From Herbiconiux sp. (lineage in GTDB: Bacteria > Actinomycetota > Actinomycetes > Actinomycetales > Microbacteriaceae): 38,236 nt of DNA. Location: assembly GCF_023264855.1 (NCBI RefSeq), contig NZ_JAHFUW010000043.1, positions 1 to 38,236 of the forward strand, given 5' to 3'. A program made the translations under genes and the position numbers. Shown here piece after piece: positions 34,655 to 38,236 of this stretch. How positions within the stretch are numbered: position 1 is the stretch's first letter; each line of letters begins with the position of its first letter. The notes below the pieces were generated by a model, which saw nothing but the letters and a program-made list of their open reading frames with translations, was not told where the DNA came from and did no database searches.

Positions 34655-36205
34655 ATGACTTCGGCATCGATCTCCGTCCGCCCGTCCGCCGCGCCCGCCG
34701 CCCCCGAGGAGGTGCTGGTGATCGCCGCCTCCGGATCGGGCGACGCGATCGTCGTGCGCGGAGACCTGCCGTTCGCCGGCGATCTGAAGGCGTCGCTGGC
34801 CGCCGTGGGCTTCGGCGGCAAGAAGGACGAGGTCGTGCGCCTGCCCGCACCGGCCGGCGTGAGCGCGAAGAGCATCGCCGTGGTGGGCCTCGGAACCGCC
34901 GCCGGCGAGGCGGATGCCGCGGCACTGCGGTACGGCGCGGGCACGGCGGCACGGCGTCTCGCGGGGCGCGATCCGCTGACCGTCGAATTCGCCGTCCGGG
35001 ATGCGGTCGAACTCGAAGCCGTGATCGAAGGGGCCGCTCTCGGCTCGTACGACTTCACCGATTACCGCGGCACCGGCACCACGGCGGCGGCCGCTACGGG
35101 CGACGTCGAAGGCGCCGACACGGATGCCGTCGGCATCCCGCCGGTTCGCGCCGTCACCGTGCTGGCCGGCGAGCTCTCGGCGGAGGCGACGGCGACGGCA
35201 CTCGCTCGCGCCACGGCCTCGGCAGACGCGGTGAACCTCGTGCGCGACCTCGTGAACATCCCGGCGCTCGACCTCTACCCCGAGGTGTACGCCGACCGGG
35301 TCCTCGAGCTGGCCGAAGGGCGCCCGCTCGACGTGCGCGTCTGGGACTACGAGCAGCTTCTGGCCGACGGCTTCGGCGGCATCGCGGGCGTGGGCCAGGG
35401 ATCGACCAGGCTCCCCCGCCTGGTGCGGGTCGACTACAACCCGGCCGGTGCCACCAAGCACATCGCCCTGGTCGGCAAGGGCATCACCTTCGACACGGGC
35501 GGCCTCTCGCTCAAGCCGCCGGTGTCGATGATCGGCATGAAGTACGACATGGCCGGATCGGCGACCGTGCTGGCGACGGTGCTCGCCGCCGCCTCGCTCG
35601 AGCTGCCCGTGCACATCACCGCCTGGCTCTGCCTGGCCGAGAACATGCCCTCGGGCGTGGCCATCCGCCCGGGCGACGTGCTGCGCATCAAGGGCGGGCG
35701 CACGGTCGAGGTGCTGAACACCGACGCCGAAGGACGGCTCGTGCTCGCCGACGGGATCGTCGCCGCGAGCGAGGAGCAGCCCGACGCCATCATCGACGTG
35801 GCGACGCTCACAGGCGCCGCGGTCGTCGCGCTCGGCAACCGCTACATCGCCACCATGGGCGACGAGGATCTCGTGGCATCCGTCGTCGCCGCCGGCCGCT
35901 CCGCCGGTGAGCCGCTCTGGCCGATGCCGCTGCCCGAAGAGCTGCGGCCCCTGCTCGCCTCGGACATCGCCGACCTCGCGAACGTGAAGCCCGGAAACAC
36001 GGCGGGCGGGATGCTCGTGGCCGGTGTGTTCCTCAAGGAATTCGTCGGCACCCGGCCCGACGGCACGCCCATCCCCTGGGCGCATCTGGACATCGCCGGC
36101 GCCGCCCAGAACACGGACGGCGGCTACGGATACACCGTCAAGGGGCCGACCGGAGCCACCGTGCGTACCCTCCTGCGGTATGCCGAGGCGGTCTCCGGAG
36201 AGTAG
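34655..36205 (+). CDS. pepA: Leucyl aminopeptidase (M17)
   Basis: 516 residues. The C-terminal catalytic domain has LVGKGITFDTGGLSLKPP (272-289) with Lys275 and Asp280, KYDMAGSATVLATV with Asp298, and the M17 signature NTDAEGRLVLADG (355-367) with Asp357, Glu359 and Arg361, together the two-metal site. The N-terminal domain (1-165) is less conserved. It removes N-terminal residues from peptides in the cytoplasm as a hexamer. The start was chosen from the leaderless promoter; a GTG at 34652 would add one residue. It is followed 91 bp later by lpdA, which seems to have its own promoter, so functional linkage is not implied. Confidence 0.95.
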   Translation: MTSASISVRPSAAPAAPEEVLVIAASGSGDAIVVRGDLPFAGDLKASLAAVGFGGKKDEVVRLPAPAGVSAKSIAVVGLGTAAGEADAAALRYGAGTAARRLAGRDPLTVEFAVRDAVELEAVIEGAALGSYDFTDYRGTGTTAAAATGDVEGADTDAVGIPPVRAVTVLAGELSAEATATALARATASADAVNLVRDLVNIPALDLYPEVYADRVLELAEGRPLDVRVWDYEQLLADGFGGIAGVGQGSTRLPRLVRVDYNPAGATKHIALVGKGITFDTGGLSLKPPVSMIGMKYDMAGSATVLATVLAAASLELPVHITAWLCLAENMPSGVAIRPGDVLRIKGGRTVEVLNTDAEGRLVLADGIVAASEEQPDAIIDVATLTGAAVVALGNRYIATMGDEDLVASVVAAGRSAGEPLWPMPLPEELRPLLASDIADLANVKPGNTAGGMLVAGVFLKEFVGTRPDGTPIPWAHLDIAGAAQNTDGGYGYTVKGPTGATVRTLLRYAEAVSGE

Positions 36206-36211
36206 TAAGGT
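36206..36211 (+). promoter_or_regulatory. Candidate -10 for lpdA
   Basis: TAAGGT directly after the pepA stop codon fits the TANNNT form and would give an leader of about 80 nt. The leader contains a small hairpin, GGGCG (36217-36221) and CGCCC (36232-36236), with an A-rich loop. No clear -35. Confidence 0.35.
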
Positions 36212-36296
36212 CGTATGGGCGGAAAAAATCTCGCCCTATCTCCGGTGCCCGTCGCGCTGATGCGGCACGGATCCTGACGCACGAGGGAGTTTCTAG

Positions 36297-37670
36297 GTGT
36301 CGGAACAGAACTTTGACATTGTGGTTCTCGGTGGCGGCAGCGGCGGCTATGCAGCCGCTTTGCGCGCCAGCCAGCTGGGCTTTTCAGTGGCGATGATCGA
36401 GAAAGACAAAGTCGGTGGCACGTGCCTGCACCGCGGGTGCATCCCCACCAAGGCGCTGCTGCACTCGGCCGAGGTCGCCGACGTGTCGCGCGAATCGGCC
36501 AAGTACGGCGTGAAGACCACCTTCGAGGGTGTCGACATCGCCGCGGTCACGGCCTACCGCGAGGCGATCGTCTCGTCCAAGTACAAGGGCCTCGAAGGTC
36601 TGGTGAAGGCGCGCAAGGTCACCACGATCGCCGGCGAAGGCCGACTGACCTCCCCCACCACCGTGCAGGTCGGCGACGACACCATCACCGGCAAGAAGGT
36701 CATCCTCGCCACCGGTTCGTACTCGCGCACGCTGCCCGGGCTCGAGATCGGCGGCCGGGTCATCACCTCGGAGCAGGCGCTCGCGCTCGACTTCATCCCC
36801 AAGAAGGTCGTCATCCTCGGCGGCGGCGTGATCGGCGTGGAGTTCGCCAGCGTCTGGAAGTCGTTCGGCGCCGAGGTCACCATCGTCGAGGCACTGCCGC
36901 ACCTGGTGCCCAACGAAGACGAGGCCATCTCCAAGCAGTTCGAGCGCGCGTTCCGCAAGCGCGGCATCGCGTTCAACCTGGGCACCCGCTTCTCGGGCGT
37001 CACCCAAGACCAGAACGGCGTCGTCGTGACGCTCGAAGACGGCAAGACCTTCGACGGCGAGCTGCTGCTCGTGGCCGTCGGTCGTGGCCCGGCGACGCAG
37101 GGCCTCGGCTTCGAGGAGGCCGGCGTCACCGTCGACCGCGGCTTCGTCATCACCAACGAGCGCCTCGAGACGAGCGTTCCCGGCGTCTACGCCGTGGGCG
37201 ACATCGTCCCCGGCCTGCAGCTGGCGCACCGCGGCTTCCAGCAGGGCATCTTCGTGGCCGAGGAGATCGCCGGCCTGAACCCGCAGGTGGTCGAAGACGT
37301 CAACATCCCGAAGGTCACCTACTCCGACCCCGAGGTGGCGTCGGTGGGCCTCACGGAGGCCAAGGCCGCTGAGAAGTACGGCGCCGACAAGATCTCGTCG
37401 TACGACTACAACCTGGCCGGCAACGGCAAGAGCCACATCATCGGCACCACCGGTTCGGTGAAGGTCGTGCGCGTGAACGACGGCCCGGTCATCGGCATCC
37501 ACATGATCGGCGCCCGCGTGGGCGAGCTGATCGGCGAAGGCCAGCTGATCGTGAACTGGGAGGCGTACCCCGAAGACGTCGCCTCGCTGGTGCACGCCCA
37601 CCCCACCCAGAACGAAGCGCTCGGCGAGGCCCACCTGGCCCTCGCGGGAAAGCCGCTGCACGCGATCTGA
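36297..37670 (+). CDS. lpdA: Dihydrolipoyl dehydrogenase
   Basis: 457 residues from a GTG with GAGGGAG about 8 nt upstream. The FAD site is VVLGGGSGGYAAALRASQLG (9-28), the redox disulfide is Cys43 and Cys48 in GGTCLHRGCIPTK, the NAD site is VVILGGGVIGVEFASVW, and the second FAD motif is VYAVGDIVPG. The C-terminal dimer domain carries the catalytic base His435 in HAHPTQNE with Glu440. It is the E3 subunit that reoxidises dihydrolipoamide in the pyruvate, 2-oxoglutarate and branched-chain dehydrogenase complexes. It is followed 75 bp later by sucB, which has its own plausible promoter. This pairing fits a joint role in central metabolism. Confidence 0.97.
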   Translation: MSEQNFDIVVLGGGSGGYAAALRASQLGFSVAMIEKDKVGGTCLHRGCIPTKALLHSAEVADVSRESAKYGVKTTFEGVDIAAVTAYREAIVSSKYKGLEGLVKARKVTTIAGEGRLTSPTTVQVGDDTITGKKVILATGSYSRTLPGLEIGGRVITSEQALALDFIPKKVVILGGGVIGVEFASVWKSFGAEVTIVEALPHLVPNEDEAISKQFERAFRKRGIAFNLGTRFSGVTQDQNGVVVTLEDGKTFDGELLLVAVGRGPATQGLGFEEAGVTVDRGFVITNERLETSVPGVYAVGDIVPGLQLAHRGFQQGIFVAEEIAGLNPQVVEDVNIPKVTYSDPEVASVGLTEAKAAEKYGADKISSYDYNLAGNGKSHIIGTTGSVKVVRVNDGPVIGIHMIGARVGELIGEGQLIVNWEAYPEDVASLVHAHPTQNEALGEAHLALAGKPLHAI

Positions 37671-37704
37671 GCGCCCCGCGCGCTTCCCTGAACGGCCGGG
37701 CCGA

Positions 37705-37710
37705 CTAGGC
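37705..37710 (+). promoter_or_regulatory. Candidate -10 for sucB
   Basis: TAGGCT fits the TANNNT pattern, about 36 nt before the sucB start. No clear -35. Confidence 0.35.
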
Positions 37711-37745
37711 TCGAAATCGAACGGTTCCATAAGGAGACAAAAGTC

Positions 37746-38236
37746 ATGAGCGAATCCGTCAACCTTCCCGCACTCGGTGAGAGTGTCACCGAAGGAACGG
37801 TCACCCGGTGGCTCAAGAACGTCGGCGATCGTGTCGAGGTTGACGAGCCCCTGCTCGAGGTATCGACCGACAAGGTCGACACCGAGATCCCCTCGCCGGT
37901 GGCAGGTGTGATCGAGGCGATCCTCGTGCAGGAAGACGAGACGGTCGAGGTCGGCACCGCGCTGGTCACGATCGGCGACGGATCGGGCGCTGCCGCGTCT
38001 GAAGCCCCGGCCGCCCCCGCGGCGGAAGAGCCCGCTCCGGCGGCTCCGGCCGAGGAGGCGCCCGCCGAGACGGTCACCCCGTCTGCCGAGGCACCGGCTC
38101 CCGCCGAGGAGCCCGCACCGGCTGCTCCGGCACCCGTTCAGGAGGCTCCGGCCGCCGCGCCCGCACCGGTGGCCGCTGCTCCGGCAGCCGCTCAGGCTCC
38201 GGCAGCAACCCCGGCTCCTGTGGCCGCCGCCCCGGC
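37746..38236 (+). CDS. sucB: Dihydrolipoamide acyltransferase E2, 2-oxoglutarate dehydrogenase type (5' part; runs off the window end)
   Basis: 163 codons are visible. The lipoyl domain (1-78) starts [20 protein letters not shown] and carries the lipoylated lysine Lys43 in [15 protein letters not shown]. The [12 protein letters not shown] form is typical of SucB-type E2. A long Ala/Pro/Glu-rich linker follows, which in actinobacteria often leads to a second lipoyl domain before the peripheral-subunit-binding and catalytic domains; these lie outside the window. AAGGAG (37731-37736) is 9 nt before the ATG. E2 transfers the succinyl (or acyl) group to CoA and works with the E3 encoded just upstream. 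Pyruvate or branched-chain specificity cannot be excluded without the catalytic domain. Confidence 0.92.
   Translation, partial: MSESVNLPALGESVTEGTVTRWLKNVGDRVEVDEPLLEVSTDKVDTEIPSPVAGVIEAILVQEDETVEVGTALVTIGDGSGAAASEAPAAPAAEEPAPAAPAEEAPAETVTPSAEAPAPAEEPAPAAPAPVQEAPAAAPAPVAAAPAAAQAPAATPAPVAAAP

Noticed and set aside
37990-38236. Ala/Pro/Glu repeats at the window end
   Set aside because: This is the flexible linker of the E2 acyltransferase after the lipoyl domain, not a DNA repeat of interest.

Overview
This window is ordinary-looking core chromosome from a high-GC actinobacterium. The best guess is the family Microbacteriaceae (order Micrococcales). The reasons are the roughly two-thirds GC content, GTG starts, leaderless promoters, actinobacteria-specific families (DUF3000, DUF3093, DUF3159, DUF3710, DUF4193, DUF7455, SepH) and the gene order dxs-acn-DUF3159-DUF3710-dut-DUF3093-DUF4193-sepH-parC-parE-sigA. 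I see no tRNA, rRNA, CRISPR array, insertion sequence, prophage or integron. Every coding stretch has a recognisable family, and no gene-free stretch exceeds 300 bases.

Layout. 1-2000: 5' end of an ammonium transporter gene (amt) and zapE, both on the minus strand. 2009-3384: a two-domain sulfurtransferase and sufE. 3391-4572: a membrane-anchored alpha/beta hydrolase (minus). 4703-6512: DUF3000 overlapping an RNase D/HRDC gene. 6585-9970: fadA-fadB, a beta-oxidation pair. 10043-15548: a RibD/DHFR-like reductase convergent with dxs, and acnA behind dxs. 15732-20101: a tight minus-strand unit dut-DUF3710-DUF3159-P-type ATPase. 20141-23467: DUF3093, DUF4193, sepH and a phosphodiesterase. 23509-28584: parC and parE, with a small zinc-ribbon gene between them on the other strand. 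28609-31995: a minus-strand unit sigA-murT-gatD. 32246-34562: an MFS transporter and a PAC2 protein. 34655 to the end: pepA, lpdA and the start of sucB, the lipoyl-dependent dehydrogenase arm of central metabolism.

The most interesting signal is in murT-gatD (28609-30701). This pair normally amidates the alpha-carboxyl of D-Glu in lipid II, with GatD releasing ammonia from glutamine through a nucleophilic cysteine. Here the nucleophile position is glycine (Gly100), GatD contains no cysteine at all, and MurT also has none, so its usual four-cysteine zinc ribbon is gone. Microbacteriaceae are known for group B peptidoglycan, in which that same D-Glu alpha-carboxyl carries the interpeptide bridge. 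I therefore propose that the pair has been repurposed, either to use ammonia directly or to attach the bridge amino acid.

Other signals: a perfect 28-bp palindrome upstream of acnA; a long inverted repeat between acnA and dxs; a 15-bp tandem repeat across the stop codon of the PAC2 gene; terminator hairpins built out of the stop codons of convergent genes; a set of -10 hexamers 6-7 nt before start codons (leaderless mRNAs); and strong excess of the hexamer GGATGC/GCATCC across the window.
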